Positions 12,176 to 24,606 of a stretch of DNA of 64,000 nucleotides are shown here, piece after piece. Within the stretch, counting starts at the first letter, position 1. Each line of letters starts with the position of its first letter. This DNA is from Gordionus sp. m RMFG-2023. Taxonomy: Eukaryota; Nematomorpha; Gordioida; Chordodea; Parachordodidae. A model generated the notes under the pieces. The model worked only from the letters and a program-made list of their open reading frames with translations. It searched no databases and was not told where the DNA came from. The stretch covers positions 53,400,569-53,464,568 of the forward strand of contig NC_088776.1 of assembly GCF_954871325.1 (NCBI RefSeq). Reading direction: 5' to 3'. A program made the position numbers and the translations under genes.

Positions 12176-13694
12176 GTAAAAATATTTATTATAAACAAAT
12201 TAAATTACATTTTAATGAAGATATGTGTCGTAAATTTATAAAAGTTAATCAGAACTATATTGAATCATAATGGGTTTTTATAGGTCTTAAAAAATTTTAG
12301 AGATGATATAATTTAATAATATGATAAAAAATAGCCAATAAATATTTTGCTCTTAGTTTTATATCTAAAATATTATTACTTTTCTGATAAATTCAGTTTA
12401 AATCTGAGCACTGAGAAATGATTCTTACGATTTAGTATTTTTATCTTACCAATAAATATTTTACTAAGCGTTACATATTTATTCTTACCTTTAAAGGATA
12501 TCTTTTTTTTTATCAGCTTTATGGCCACCTATAAGAGCTAATTAAATTTTGAATATAAATTGGTAATAAGATAATTAAATTCTTCTACCAGAGGCTTGGC
12601 CCATAATCAGCCTTGCATCTATGAATATAATAAAAGTATAATTATAATTACAGACTCATCTTGAAAATATTTGTTATTACAAAACATGGTCCAGGGAATG
12701 TCGGGATTTTTTATCAATTATTTATAATACATTCATTTTATTCTCTAATTTTATAAAACCAAGTCCAATTTAATAAGATATGATTATTATCATAATAGTC
12801 AAAAGATATTTTAATTGCCTTACATTTTATATACATATTTAATTAATAGGTTATATTAAACTTATATAATTCTTAACCCCACTTTCCTCCCCTTTTTTTT
12901 CTTCAAACCAAGTTTTACCTAATAAGATCAAGAGTGGTCAAAATACATTATAATTCGCTTTTAGTTTTGCCCATATTAAATTTTTGTGTTAAACATCTTT
13001 TAAAAAATTTACGATCCCCTAAAACCTAGATTCACTCATTTTTATAAGTTCCCCCGAATACTCCTCATGTCGCCCATGGTTAAAATATCGCTAAAAGATA
13101 TTTCAATTACCTTCTATTTGATGCGATATCCAATTTTAAAATTAAATTATTTATCATCCCCCAACAGGGTGATGATCAACATTACAATAGATATTTTAAT
13201 CTTTTATTTCATACCCAATTCAAATTAAATTAATTAAATTATAACCCCCCCCCCTTCCTATCCTTTTCCTTGACCAAGTTAATACTTCATATCTATCAAA
13301 AGATATTTGTTAGTATTGATAGAATATCAACCCCCCTTCCTCTTTTTACATGTTCTTAAGAGCTAAGTTGATCTTTTTGGTAGATATTTTGATTAGCTCT
13401 CGAGAGATTCTCTATATAGGACAAACATATATTCATTAGGAATAAAAATAACTCCTAAAATATGTAAGTAAAAATGATAAATTAATTTCTTAAACAAAAA
13501 AACCGGGTTTAATATCCAATAAAAACCCATTCTAATTAATAAATGACATATATAAGTTAATAAAAGAGAAGAAAGATAAAAATAATAGAAGGAAAAAGTA
13601 AAAAGGAATAAAATTATTAATGATTAAACCTAGATTTTTAAAAATTAACAAATATTTAGAATAATTTTTATAATCTAAAATTCTTTTTATTAAG

Positions 13695-13712
13695 TCGTAG
13701 GAGAAGTTCCAG
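13695..13712 (+). CDS. Microexon e-short (18 nt), module VVGEVP
   Basis: The acceptor is TTTTATTAAG and the donor GTAGTACAT. It is one codon shorter than the other e exons, but the frame and phase are kept. The matching exon in the second array at 63,700 is also 18 nt (VVEEVP), so the short form was present before the arrays separated. Confidence 0.7.
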
Positions 13713-14078
13713 GTAGTACATTTTTATTTACCTATCATATTAACATTTATATTAAAAATATACAGATTTCTATAAAATTAAAATAATAAACTTGATTAAA
13801 TGTGGTGTACAAATAATATAAAGAAAGGTATGGGAAAATGACAAAAACCTATTCATAATTTTAATTTGTACTCTTTAAAGTTATAAATTTTATAAGAAGA
13901 GCCAAAATCTTGGAACAATAAGATTAAGAAGCTAGTTATAAATTTGAAAAGAATGATCTGGCTATGCTGTAATTTTACAGCGACGAACCAAACAACTCTT
14001 AGGCAAAATATTAAATCTTTAAATATTAATAAATAATTTTATTTTATAGATTTTTAAATATAATGTTATAAAATTAAG

Positions 14079-14099
14079 TTGTAGAAGAAGCTGTTGCAG
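14079..14099 (+). CDS. Microexon f, second unit (21 nt), module VVEEAVA
   Basis: The acceptor is AAATTAAG. The donor is GTTAATAAT, weaker than the usual GTAA. One substitution separates it from the f exon at 7,317 (Ala to Val). Confidence 0.68.
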
Positions 14100-14730
14100 G
14101 TTAATAATATGGGTTTCATAAAAATATTTTATAGATATTTATTAAAAAAATATATATAATAAATAATAGAATAGAAAGAAAGAAAAAGAAAAGAAAGGAT
14201 GGATAAGAATATAAAAATAGAAATCAGAAACTTAGAACAAAATAAAAATGTTTCTGAGTGAATATTATTATGGAATGAAAAATAGTATATTTTGAAACGA
14301 TTCCGGAATTGTTTGATATAATTTTATTGGAATAATAGAAGCATTAATATATATTCTGCATAAAAGTTCAGATCTTAGCAATTAGCATATTGGAATATAT
14401 TTAGGAATCTGTATAATAGATAATATATATACCCTATAAATTTAGAAAATTATATTAAAAACATTTGAACTATTTTTACATTAATTTTTTTATAAATTTT
14501 AAAATGACATAATGGTTCTTAGAATGAATAACTTAAATCTATGGGGTATATATGTATCTTACAATGTTTAAATATATTTCCAGAAAAGTTTTACTTTTTA
14601 AATTATAACGTACTCAGTAATTTAAAAAGTTAAAATAATAACACATTGTTAGTAAAACACATGAACACTAACATAAACCGTGTTGGTGAGGTAAAAAAAA
14701 AAAAATAAAATTTTTAAAGATTATATTTAC

Positions 14731-14751
14731 TGGTAAAAGAAATATCTTCAA
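14731..14751 (+). pseudogene. Decayed microexon c (second or third unit)
   Basis: The flanks match the c exon at 3,784, but the acceptor AG reads CTG-type and the donor GT is gone (AATAAGAATATG follows where GTAAGAATATG is expected). Residue-level similarity is weak. It lies about 90 bp before the left end of a hAT relic copy. Confidence 0.55.
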
Positions 14752-14837
14752 ATAAGAATATGTTTGAAAATAAATATTTTAATAAGAAAAGACAAAATCA
14801 TACAGGATATAAATCATTAATGCAAGCAGCACTGTGC

Positions 14838-16385
14838 TGTTGGCGGGGCCTCAAAAAAACACAATTTACCTATTAGATATTTTATGTGAACTAAAAACAT
14901 AAACACTTTATTAATTTTTAATGTAGCTTACATTAAAAAATAAATATGATTATAAATTAAAATTAAAATTAAAATATTGCAGTTTTATTTATCTTCCTCA
15001 TCTTATTATTTTCAAAACAGGATATTATGTCAGTATAATCTAACGATGAGGGTATATCATTTTCTATTAAAATTAAAACGAGATTAACAAGTTGGTCTTA
15101 GATCATACAGGATAGTAAGTGTTTTAACTAATTTTATCTTTGAGAAGCTTCACTCTGTGAATGCCACGGTAATTGGAATGGTTAAAATATTCCATGGATA
15201 TATTTGGCAAGGCTTCATTTAACCTATTAATATATACACTAAAATCTTTATTTCAATTAATATATCATGCGAATTAAAATCGCTCTCTAAGATATACTGA
15301 TCTATTAATAAAATATTTAATTAATAGCATTTTTTCTTTAACTCTTTTTCAGCTGCATTTATTAATTCTGGTATATTGAGTAAGAATCCAAAATGATCTT
15401 TAAAAAGATTTAATTGCTGGAAATTAATTTTTCGCTTGATCTAATAATACATTGAAAAATTTAATCTCATATTATTTTTGATGATCATGTATAGGTATGT
15501 CATCTCATTCATAAAAATGTTTTTGAACTGTCTACGAATTGATGTTATTGAAATAATGTACTGCTCTTCTATATACATTTCTAATACGTGTAAAAGCTCT
15601 TTCTCTGAGTCAAAGAAATTCTAAAAGAAGTTTTCTTCTAATGGCTTTTTCTAATTCAATATTGTCACTTTGCATGACCTAAATAACTAAATTTACTTGG
15701 GCTAATATATCAATTCTTTAACCAATAAACTTCTGTGCTGCATTTGTGGTCAGTTTTTTCGGATAGGTTTGTTAGTGCATCGTAAATATTATTAACCTAA
15801 AATCTAATTGCTTTACACTCTCCATCTTACACTCTCATCGCGTTTAATATAGCGATTTTATGGTAAAATTATTTATATTATCTATAAAATTTGACATCGC
15901 TGAGTCTAAACAGAAAAGGAATATGTATTTGATAACGCCAAAAAATATTTTAACGGTTAATGAAGATCGTGCGATGTCAATATTTGTAATATTTATGCTT
16001 GAACCCCTTTATAACATACTCTTTGATTTATTGTAACCTTGTCCACGACAATTTTTTTATCTCTTACAATTTTTTAGTAATGATAAAATTGCTTCTGCTA
16101 AGGCTTGGTCAGTACTAAAATCGATTCTTAGAAAACTAACAAATCGCTCATATATTTCAACCGAGTTGTTATGTTCTATATATCATATAACAGAGGATAA
16201 TTTCCTGGTGGCTTATGATGTCTGGTGTACAATTTAATATTATCGAAATAAATATTGTATTTTTAATGGCATCATTAATAGTAATCTCATTTTGAATTTG
16301 ATTTTCAAAGTAAAGATTTCACTATTCTTAATTTGACAAATGTGGTCAATAATACTATATCAAATTTCGATAATTAATCGAATAA
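14838..16385 (-). pseudogene. ZMYM1-like hAT relic (copy 2, internally deleted)
   Basis: The left end begins CAGCACTGTGCTGTTGGCG at 14,838, a plausible hAT terminus. The minus-strand C-terminal motif (ILTIPITVAFTE, stop, SFSKIKL) lies at about 15,115-15,190, and collinear but shorter coding remnants run up to about 16,370. There it joins, at a deletion, the intron that precedes a d exon. The N-terminal part and right terminus seen in copy 1 are absent. Confidence 0.7.
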
Positions 16386-16642
16386 ACCATATATTTTTTT
16401 ATATCAACTTTCTTACAAAATCTTATACCTTTTAAAAATATTGTACTTATTATTACTATTTTTTTGATAGTGTTTTATAAAAAATTTATTGATAGATTTT
16501 AAAGAATCTATTGAATATTTTTGGAAAGTATTCAGTAGTTGTTAATAAATAATTTTTCTTAGGTAATTGAAATATTTAAAAAAATAGAATGGATATAGGA
16601 AGAAAAATTAATTAATTTTTTAATTTACTTTATTATAAAAAG

Positions 16643-16663
16643 CGATAGAAGAAGTTGTTCCAG
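16643..16663 (+). CDS. Microexon d, third unit (21 nt), module AIEEVVP
   Basis: The acceptor is TTATAAAAAG and the donor GTAAGAATA. It fits the module consensus best of all copies. The e and f exons expected after it are missing; intron resembling the f-c intron follows directly. Confidence 0.72.
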
Positions 16664-17421
16664 GTAAGAATATTTAATATAAACAAAATTATATCTTAAT
16701 AAAAATATGTGTCGTTAATTTAAAAAAGATTATCAAAACTATATTGGATCGGTTTTTTATAGATTTTAAATAAATTTAGAAGTAATATTATTTAAAAATA
16801 TCATAAAAAATAGCCAATAAAAATTTTCAAAATTTATTGTTTAATTTATTCATCTTTTTAATGAATTAGACCAATAATTATAAAATATTTTTAAAATAAG
16901 GAAAATTTCTATGTAGTTAAGTATTATAAAAATTTTTTATGTTGACATATTTTTGATAAATTTTCAAAAATTTAAATAGTCCACTCAAAATTTTGAATTT
17001 TTATGCCATTAAAAAATATAATTTAGGATAGTGTTAGAAAAAAAGTAATTTTGTATAATATTGGCTGTATAATAATTTATAGATTCCTGAAAACATTTAT
17101 ATGAATGTTCTAGGCATTTCATATATGTTTCCAGGAAAATCATTTTTAATCTGAACGCTTCAGATTTATATCTAAAAGATTATTATTTTTCTGAGCAATT
17201 AAGTTTTCATCATTAGATATGTATCCTACACATATTTGAAAACATTTCCAGCAATATCTTACTTTTCAAATTATAACGTACTCCGTAATTTAATAAGTTA
17301 AAAAAATTACCAATTAGTGAAAAAATATGAAAACTATCGTAAACTGTTTTGGTCATTTGAAAAAAGAATAATTTTTGGAAGATAATAAAATTTATTATTT
17401 ATACAAGCTTTTATTAATAAG

Positions 17422-17440
17422 TGGTTAAAGAAATATCCAG
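17422..17440 (+). pseudogene. Decayed microexon c (fourth unit)
   Basis: The upstream AATAAG acceptor is present, but the exon has lost bases (19 nt instead of 21) and the donor reads ATAAG rather than GTAAG. It could not be spliced in frame as it stands. Immediately downstream lies the G+C-richer retroelement fossil. Confidence 0.55.
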
Positions 17441-17499
17441 ATAAGAATAAGTTTGCTAAAAAACATTTTAATTAGAATAGATAAATTCATACAAGACAT

Positions 17500-18250
17500 A
17501 AATAATTAATGCAAGAAACGCTGTGCATAGCATCTTGGGTATCCTCAGATGTTAAATGTCTGCGGAAGAGAGAGATTATTGTCAGCTCTTTGTTTAGTTC
17601 ACTCGCTGAAGTCGTCGGCGATTTTGGTGTGCCACATGTGGGGTCCACGGCTGCCCCTCCCAACAACAAAAACCTCATAGGGGTTGTGAAAGTCGGGAAC
17701 CATGAACTTCCCATGGATTCTCTCCTCAACAGCAGAACGACCCTGAAAATCGCAGAGGCCAAGCTTTCCATAGGTCTTTTGATGTCTTCACACGAACAGT
17801 GGCCATTCGGGGGTTCAGACTCGACCATCATTGCATCCGCAGGAATAAAGAGCTAGGCTTTCGCCATGTCCGCCCCCGCCAGCTCGACGATAGCTACCTT
17901 CCAATCATCCAGAATCTCTTGGGGGCTGAAGTGATCGAACCAGCAGGAAACGAACAAATCTGCTCCTCGCTATACGTTTTTATAAAAATAATGGATCTCC
18001 AAAGATCAACAGCGATATCTCTGAAGTCTCCAAAATCTATTCCTCTAATGTCCTCCAAATTGGAGAAGGCAAAGTTTGCTTGCAAAATTGACATAAAAAC
18101 GGCGTTCTTCTCGATATCACTAGCAGTGCAGGTCAGAAAATTATTCAGGTGAGATTTAATGGCCAGTCTTTCCGCTACAAAGTCTTTCGATTCAGACATT
18201 ATATCCGCGCATAATATTATGCCGCGATTATAACAATCATTAACCATTGT
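17500..18250 (+). mobile_element. Retroelement fossil with reverse-transcriptase part (DIRS/LTR class)
   Basis: This is an island of much higher G+C than its surroundings, with sharp edges. The first part looks like a gag-side region. The second has similarity by eye to the N-terminal part of a reverse transcriptase of the DIRS/Ngaro or LTR kind, including the region around its first catalytic aspartate (IDIKTAFFSI). Only a short piece of a full element remains and it is broken. No terminal repeats were found at its edges. The preserved G+C content suggests a late arrival compared with the surrounding intron. It occupies the place where a d microexon is expected. Confidence 0.6.
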
Positions 18251-18280
18251 TGCGATTATTTTGTTGAAATATTTTCTTTA

Positions 18281-18305
18281 TTTTATATATATATATATAT
18301 ATATA
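18281..18305. repeat. (TA)n microsatellite
   Basis: About 12 TA units lie just downstream of the retroelement fossil. This is plain simple sequence. Confidence 0.9.
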
Positions 18306-18483
18306 CCAATCGTTTTATTTTATCCATATTGGAAATTAATTTTAACAATAAAGCATCCAAATACATAAGCCATAAAGGCCAATGTATTTAGGATAAATTT
18401 TATCATGAAAAACATAGGCATATAAAATAGTAATATAATTAATGAATAGAATTATATTATCTAATCTACAAATCTTTATTAAG

Positions 18484-18504
18484 CCATAGAAGGACTAGCC
18501 CCAG
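18484..18504 (+). CDS. Microexon e, fourth unit (21 nt), module AIEGLAP
   Basis: The acceptor is TTTATTAAG and the donor GTAATAAAC. It shares Leu in place of Val with the e exon at 58,575, so it is closer to the second array's copy than to the one at 6,610. Confidence 0.72.
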
Positions 18505-19168
18505 GTAATAAACATTTCATTTACATATATTAATATTATAAATATACAAATTGTTATAATAGAAAACTAAAGAATTCAAAAGCATTAAAAAATTAAAATA
18601 ATAATCTTGATTAAAAATAGTGTAAGAAATATGAATAATATAAAGATTTAAAAGAAAGGATATGGGAAAATGACATATGAAACGTACCTTCAGAATTTCA
18701 TTTTTGTACTCTTTTGACTCATTATTTCCTCTAAAGATCTTAATTTGTAGACCTCTAGAACGAAGAAGAGGTCAAATCTTCGGACAATGAGGCTCTAAGA
18801 TAGCTAGCTATAAAATCAAATAAAAAAAATATTATTAAATAGATCGGAAATTATTTTTTCTTAACATTATTACAAGGTTGCTATTGATTTTTAGTGTAAT
18901 AATGTTTACTAAGGAATAAACTCAAGTTACGATTTATACACTTTCTAACTCATTTATTGTAGCAACATACGATCGAAGAGACAGGTTAGGTTTAATATAG
19001 AAAATTTGGTACTCAGCAGAGCTGATCTATTTGAAATGAATGATTTTCGCTGTGCTGTGATGACAGCAACAGACTCTTAGGCAATTTATGATTAATATCT
19101 TTAAATATTTTTAATTTTATTTTGTTTTAGTTTTTAAAATAGAATGAATTTAAGATTATTATATAATG

Positions 19169-19189
19169 TTGCAGTAGGAGCTGCTGTAG
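19169..19189 (+). pseudogene. Decayed or shortened microexon f (fourth unit)
   Basis: The 21-nt frame would read V-A-V-G-A-A-V, with donor GTAAATAAT intact, but the expected acceptor is AATG instead of AAG. A GCAG within the exon (19,171-19,174) could act as a new acceptor, leaving a 15-nt exon in the same phase. It is either dead or a rescued shorter exon. Confidence 0.45.
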
Positions 19190-20320
19190 GTAAATAATAT
19201 CGGTTTAATAAAAATATTCTATGATATAAAAATATATAAACAAAACAAATAAAAAAAATAGAAAAAAAGGAAAAGAAAAGATGCAGGGATAAGAATGTTT
19301 GAAAGTTTTAGTCTAATTTTTAAAATTAAGCTCAGAAAGGATAAAATGCTGCTTCGGAATGAGTATATTTATCGAATAAGAAGTTGTAAATTTTGAAAAA
19401 TTTACTCAACAGTTTGAAATTATTCCAAATATATCTTAAACAAAGCTATTAAATTCAATTTTTTATAAAAATGATGCTTATAATCACTCCACCATTTTTC
19501 TTACATATACAATAGGTTTAAAATAAATAATCTTATAAGCTATAAATTTCCTTTCACAAACTTCAATCAACCAACAATTTATTATTCCACCTTCTTATCA
19601 CCATCTCTCGTGCACTCTTGAAATCTCTCTTTCCATTCATCCCTGTCGGGTCAAAGGAGTGGTACATTGCATCGCTTGAATGTTATGTAGAATTCTTTCA
19701 AAACCAATAACCTGAGGATGTAAACTTTAAACTCACAAACATAGATTCCGGATACGAATGATCGAAAGCTCCTGCCATAATATTGCCTCATCGTTTAGCT
19801 AAACAACTGAAATTATCTATCAGGTTCTATATTGATTGTAAGAAAGTATCTGCTCACCTGTCTAATACTCAAGTTGAGAAAAATGAAAGCCACCCTTTGA
19901 ACTTAAATCGAAAGGAAAGACACCACCTAAGACATTGCAAAATCAATATTATCATATCCTAGGTCTTAAAAGGAGCCACATCCGATACCCCCAACAGTTT
20001 CTAGGTCTTGACTCAATCGACAATAGGAAGCCTGATAGAATGACACTAATCTCATGTGTGAACGGTTCAGTTCTAATGTGTTAGATATGGACAGAAGTAT
20101 TCTATAAATCTAATATGGAATGAAATTATCTCTTCTTTACCTAAAACAAAAAGAGGAGCAAATATTCATCCAATAAAAATAACTTTGCACAAACATTTCT
20201 AGAAAATTTCTTCCCCTTTTTCCACACTAAACATTCCAAGCCTATATGCATTTTAGTTAAACGTTAAATATGTACTATATATACCTATTTAATTAAGGAG
20301 AGGAGTGGTTAATAAAATAT

Positions 20321-20515
20321 AAATCATATTTAAAAAATAAAAATCATATTTAAAAAATAAAAATCATATTTTAAAAATAAAAATAATATTTTAAAAATAA
20401 AAATAATATTTTAAAAATAAAAATCATATCTTAAAAATAAAAATCATATTTTAAAAATAAAAATCATATTTTAAAAATAAAAATCATATTTTAATAAAAA
20501 TCATATTTTATATAA
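20321..20515. repeat. 20-bp A+T tandem repeat, about 10 copies
   Basis: A unit close to AAATCATATTTTAAAAATAA is repeated head to tail, with some copies AATAAT in place of AATCAT. It lies just beyond the last sequence recognisable as microexon-array intron. Confidence 0.9.
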
Positions 20516-23500
20516 AATAAATCGCAATCGTTTAAAATAAACTAAACCTTAATTCCAATCAGCTATCTCCAACGTTTCTTAGCAACACCATTGTATTGAA
20601 TATTTTTAGGTTTAAATCTATTAATCAATTTAATTAAAATATTTAGAAATAAAAAGATACTATATTTTCTATAATCTGAAATGATTAGGAATAAAGATTG
20701 CTTTTAATATGGGCCCCTTATAGAAACATAACTCATATAATTGTTTATTTTTATATATTTTTTTATCATAAACAATTTTCAATTAATCTTTTTTCTTTTG
20801 GCATTTATGGAAATAGTAATTATTTTGTTATTTCATAAATCTATATATTTAGGTTGTATGATTTTTCGTAGGATGTTAATCATATAAAAATATTTTTATT
20901 AAATACATTTCAAAATAATTTTACGTTATTTTATATAGAATTGCTGATAATGAGTAATATTACTTTTATATAATAAAAAAATTTATGTTAAGAATTTAAG
21001 TACTAAATATCTTTACCTATTAAAAAATGTAATAAATGATCAAATAAAATATTTTCATACTCATTTTACTTATCTATGAGTAAGAATAATTATATATATA
21101 TATTTTTTTTTATATTATCCTATTAAAAATCGGATAAATTTGATCAACAACTTTTAGTTGTTAACCAAATAAAAATTTAAAAAATTATCTTAATGTTTTT
21201 AAACAATTTGATTTTAATTGGATAAAAAGCGTGAGTAGATCACTATAATTTGTGGGAATAATTTGAAATCAATAGTGCTCATGAGGGAAAATATTTTTTT
21301 AAAGAGTTTTTAACAGGATAAATATTAGGTAATAGTTAATTATTACAAATTCTGGAAAATATTTTGATATTAATGATGCAATTTTCTCTTCCGTGAGGGA
21401 AATAAATGTAAAATTAAGAGACTAATAAATTATTTGTAATTGTTAATACCAATTCATAAATGGTTGGTTTTTTTGTTATATATAATATTATAAGTGTTAA
21501 GGAGTTTATATATAGATTTCATAAATCTATATGGAAACGATTCTTATATTCACATTTATATAAATATATATTGCGCAATTATTTAATATGTTTCTAATAG
21601 ATTGAAATTATAATTTCCTCAACTTATTTGACCTATAAAAATATATAGTATATTAGTTTAAAAAAATATAAAATTTTCATAATATACGTATACAACAGAA
21701 TTTTGTTATTAATAGTAAGTTACTTTTTTTCAACATCCGGTTAAAGTATATTTTTTCCACCGTCAATAAGCAAGACATTTGAAATAATTATATTATATTT
21801 CGAAATTTCATATATTTTTATAAACATAAAAAATAATATACATTATAAAATTTTAACAAAAAAATTATTTTCTAGTTGAAGAGGGTAATAAAATTGATAC
21901 TTTATGTTACTCAACTTAATAGAAATCATGTGATTTATACAAAAGATCTTTGAAAATTCAATTATTTTGTTACCAATATATATCTCAACTCCCTAATAGA
22001 CTACAATTAAATATTTTAGATATGATTGAATCTTATTTTAGGAAGTCATTTTCATTTTACCCCCTGTTTTTATTATATCTGATATTATTAGAGTAGTCTC
22101 TATTTTGTTTAAAAAATGTCTTTTTTCTTCTGTATTATTTCTTCTTCTAATTATTTGCATTTAAAATATAGAATGTATATTCAATTTATTTTTCATATTT
22201 AGTTCTCGAATGTAAGTTATTTGAGTAAATGATTATGGGAGATATTGATAATATATGAAAATATACCTTAATATTAAATTACTTTTATAAAAAAATTTGC
22301 TTATATTCCTGTAAAGATTTCTCATGTAAGCATAAATAGAACGTTATATTTTTTAAAATAATATTTTAAAATTTATCTAATAAAAGTTTAAACTATCCCT
22401 TTATTTAGTATTCTTTTGTAAGACAATTAAACTATAATCTATCATTGACTATTTTATCCAGTCATTATGAATTATTCAAATTTAAATACTAAATTTTTAA
22501 AAATTAATTTTATAATTAATTATTTATATTTGTTAAAATAATATGCCTCAAAATATTTTACAATTATATAGTGTAATGGAGGTAAATTCCATAATATTTT
22601 AAATATATTATATAAAGAAATAAAATTAATTTTAATAAATATTAATTTTTTGAGAATTTTGGTATTGTTAGTTTTTAATTTTAATCAATCATGTTATTAT
22701 AAATAATTTTTATAATAAACAACTTTCTTTGTGTATACGAGATTTCCTTCCTCCTTTTTCTTAAATTAGGTTTCATAAGATTGGAAAAATTCCCGAAAAG
22801 ATTGAGAATGCCTATTTTTCAATAAAGTGAAAGTGTGTTAATCAAATGAAGCCAATTTTAATAAATCAACCAATTTAAGAGTTCTGCATATTTTTACTTG
22901 GTTAATTTATTAAAAATCAAAATTACATTAGGCACATATAATATAGAGATAAATTTTTTATTTTATTTGTTGATGGTTTCTTCCATTTTAGAAATTCTTT
23001 AGAAAAATCAAATATGTATTTTTTGCTATAATAGCAATAAATATTTATTTTATTTTAATTAATAAAATGTAATTTTTCTTTTATAATATATTTGTGTAAC
23101 TTTAAAATTTATTTTTGCATATACTGCTAGAAATCAAAAACATATTCTCTATTATGTTATCAATACCATATTTAATATTTTATTTGGTGATGGATTATTA
23201 AGTTATTGGTTTAATATTCATTGATTTATAATGATAAATAATTCATGATTTATTTGTAGATTTATTTCATATACTATTTTGTATTTTTTTAAAAATATCT
23301 AGCATATTATAATTATAATAATTAAAATATATCTATTGAGATAAATTTCTTAAATATAACAAATTTATTCATATTTATATTACCATGAAAAACATTTGTC
23401 ACCTAAGACTTATATATTTCCAAAAATTAGTAACTTCAAATTGTGAATCGTGACTTTAGACAAACTAATAGCTACTGGTATTCTTATAAATACCGATTTT

Positions 23501-23770
23501 TATTGTTAAAAATAAATTCCTGCTTCACATTAATTTAAATCTAATTTTAATAAATATCTCTCAACTTCTGATGTGAGTATACAACAAGAGACCTTTTTCG
23601 GTCATCTCATATTTAGCTTAGCCTTAATAACCTAGTTAATTCTTTAAAAACTCTTTTTAACTTTAAACATATGATATATGGATGATGTCACCTTTGTCAC
23701 ATACCCTAATTCTCCAATCTTTATTTTTATGAATTCCATAATAATAACATCATAATAATTAGTCCTATAA
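20516..23770. other. A+T-rich DNA, no feature seen
   Basis: I see no open frame, terminal repeat pair or RNA-like sequence, only runs of A and T and short stop-rich frames on both strands. Confidence 0.6.
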
Positions 23771-23774
23771 ACGT

Positions 23775-23920
23775 TACTACAAAAATGAAACTCGTTACCA
23801 TTACTCATTATGTCTAAAAAGGGAACGTCATACCGTTACTCATTACCTTTTTAAAAAAGGAACGCGCGTTACTTTCTATTCAAAAAGTAAAAGGTTACTC
23901 TTTACTTAAAAAATTAAATA
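23775..23920. repeat. GTTAC-rich transposon-end remnant
   Basis: It holds repeated GTTACTCATTACC and GCGCGTTACTTTCTATT motifs. These resemble the GTAAC/GTTAC-rich ends common in some animal hAT elements. No partner end or TSD was found, so this is a remnant at best. Confidence 0.4.
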
Positions 23921-24163
23921 AAATATACAAAAAAATTATTTATTTTGTTCCTACAAAATATAATATAAATAAAACTATGCGAAAAAATATATAATAAGAT
24001 AAGATCTTTTTGTGAAAAAAATTATCATTAAATAAAATTATACATAATATATTATATAGATGACATCTTTTTGTAACAATTTTTTAATTATTTTTACTAA
24101 CAATTGATTTTCAATTTATCAGACAAACAAGAGCGCTAAGTGCTCAACAAAGCTTTAATCATG

Positions 24164-24606
24164 CTAAACACTAGAGATCTGCAAAGTTAGGCCCGGAATT
24201 CTTTTTAAAATAATCGGGTTCCGGTTGGGCTTAATATTTTTATAAGAATTTCTGGCTGGGTCGAATCGGACCTTGGAAATTTTATTAAATATATCTAAAT
24301 TTATCAATTTTATCAATTTTATATTGAATTTTTAAAATAAAAATTTTTGATTTAATTTATTGAAACTAAACGCTATATAACATATGTCTTTTATTTTAAG
24401 TAATTATAAAAATTAATTTCTATATTTAAATAAATTCGGGCTTGGCCGGGCCTATAATTTTTTTTAAAATAAATTTCGGGTTCGGGCTGGGCCGGCAAAA
24501 CTTTTTAAAAAAATTTCGAGTTCGAGACGGGCCGGCAAAACTTTTTTAAAAAAAATTTCGGACCTGGCTTGAAAAATTAGTCCCGATGCAGATCATTACT
24601 AAACAC
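24164..24606. mobile_element. 427-bp hAT-type MITE with 8-bp TSD CTAAACAC
   Basis: The element spans 24,172-24,598. The left end TAGAGATCTGCA and the right end TGCAGATCATTA are imperfect inverted repeats, and CTAAACAC is duplicated exactly on both sides (24,164-24,171 and 24,599-24,606). The subterminal parts are rich in GGGCCGG and TTTCGGG motifs; the centre is A+T-rich. It has no coding capacity. The 8-bp TSD assigns it to the hAT-like group. Confidence 0.85.

Larger units (their letters stand above)
1..20200 (+). other. First microexon array with its introns (types a-f, then damaged c-d-e-f units)
   Basis: This region holds eleven intact-looking 18-21 nt exons and three decayed ones, spaced by introns of 56 nt to about 5 kb. 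All intact exons have AG before, GT after, lengths divisible by three and one common phase. Exon order is a b c d e f, then (c lost) d e f, then c-decayed d, then c-decayed (d lost) e f-decayed. Intron sequence next to each exon is shared between same-type exons, so the array grew by tandem duplication of a c-d-e-f unit of several kilobases. The predicted product is a repeat protein of 6-7 residue modules. No signal peptide exon, start codon exon or stop exon was recognised. Apart from the microexons and the mobile elements listed separately, the introns show no other coding signal. The exon-intron structure is directly visible; expression is inferred. Confidence 0.75.
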
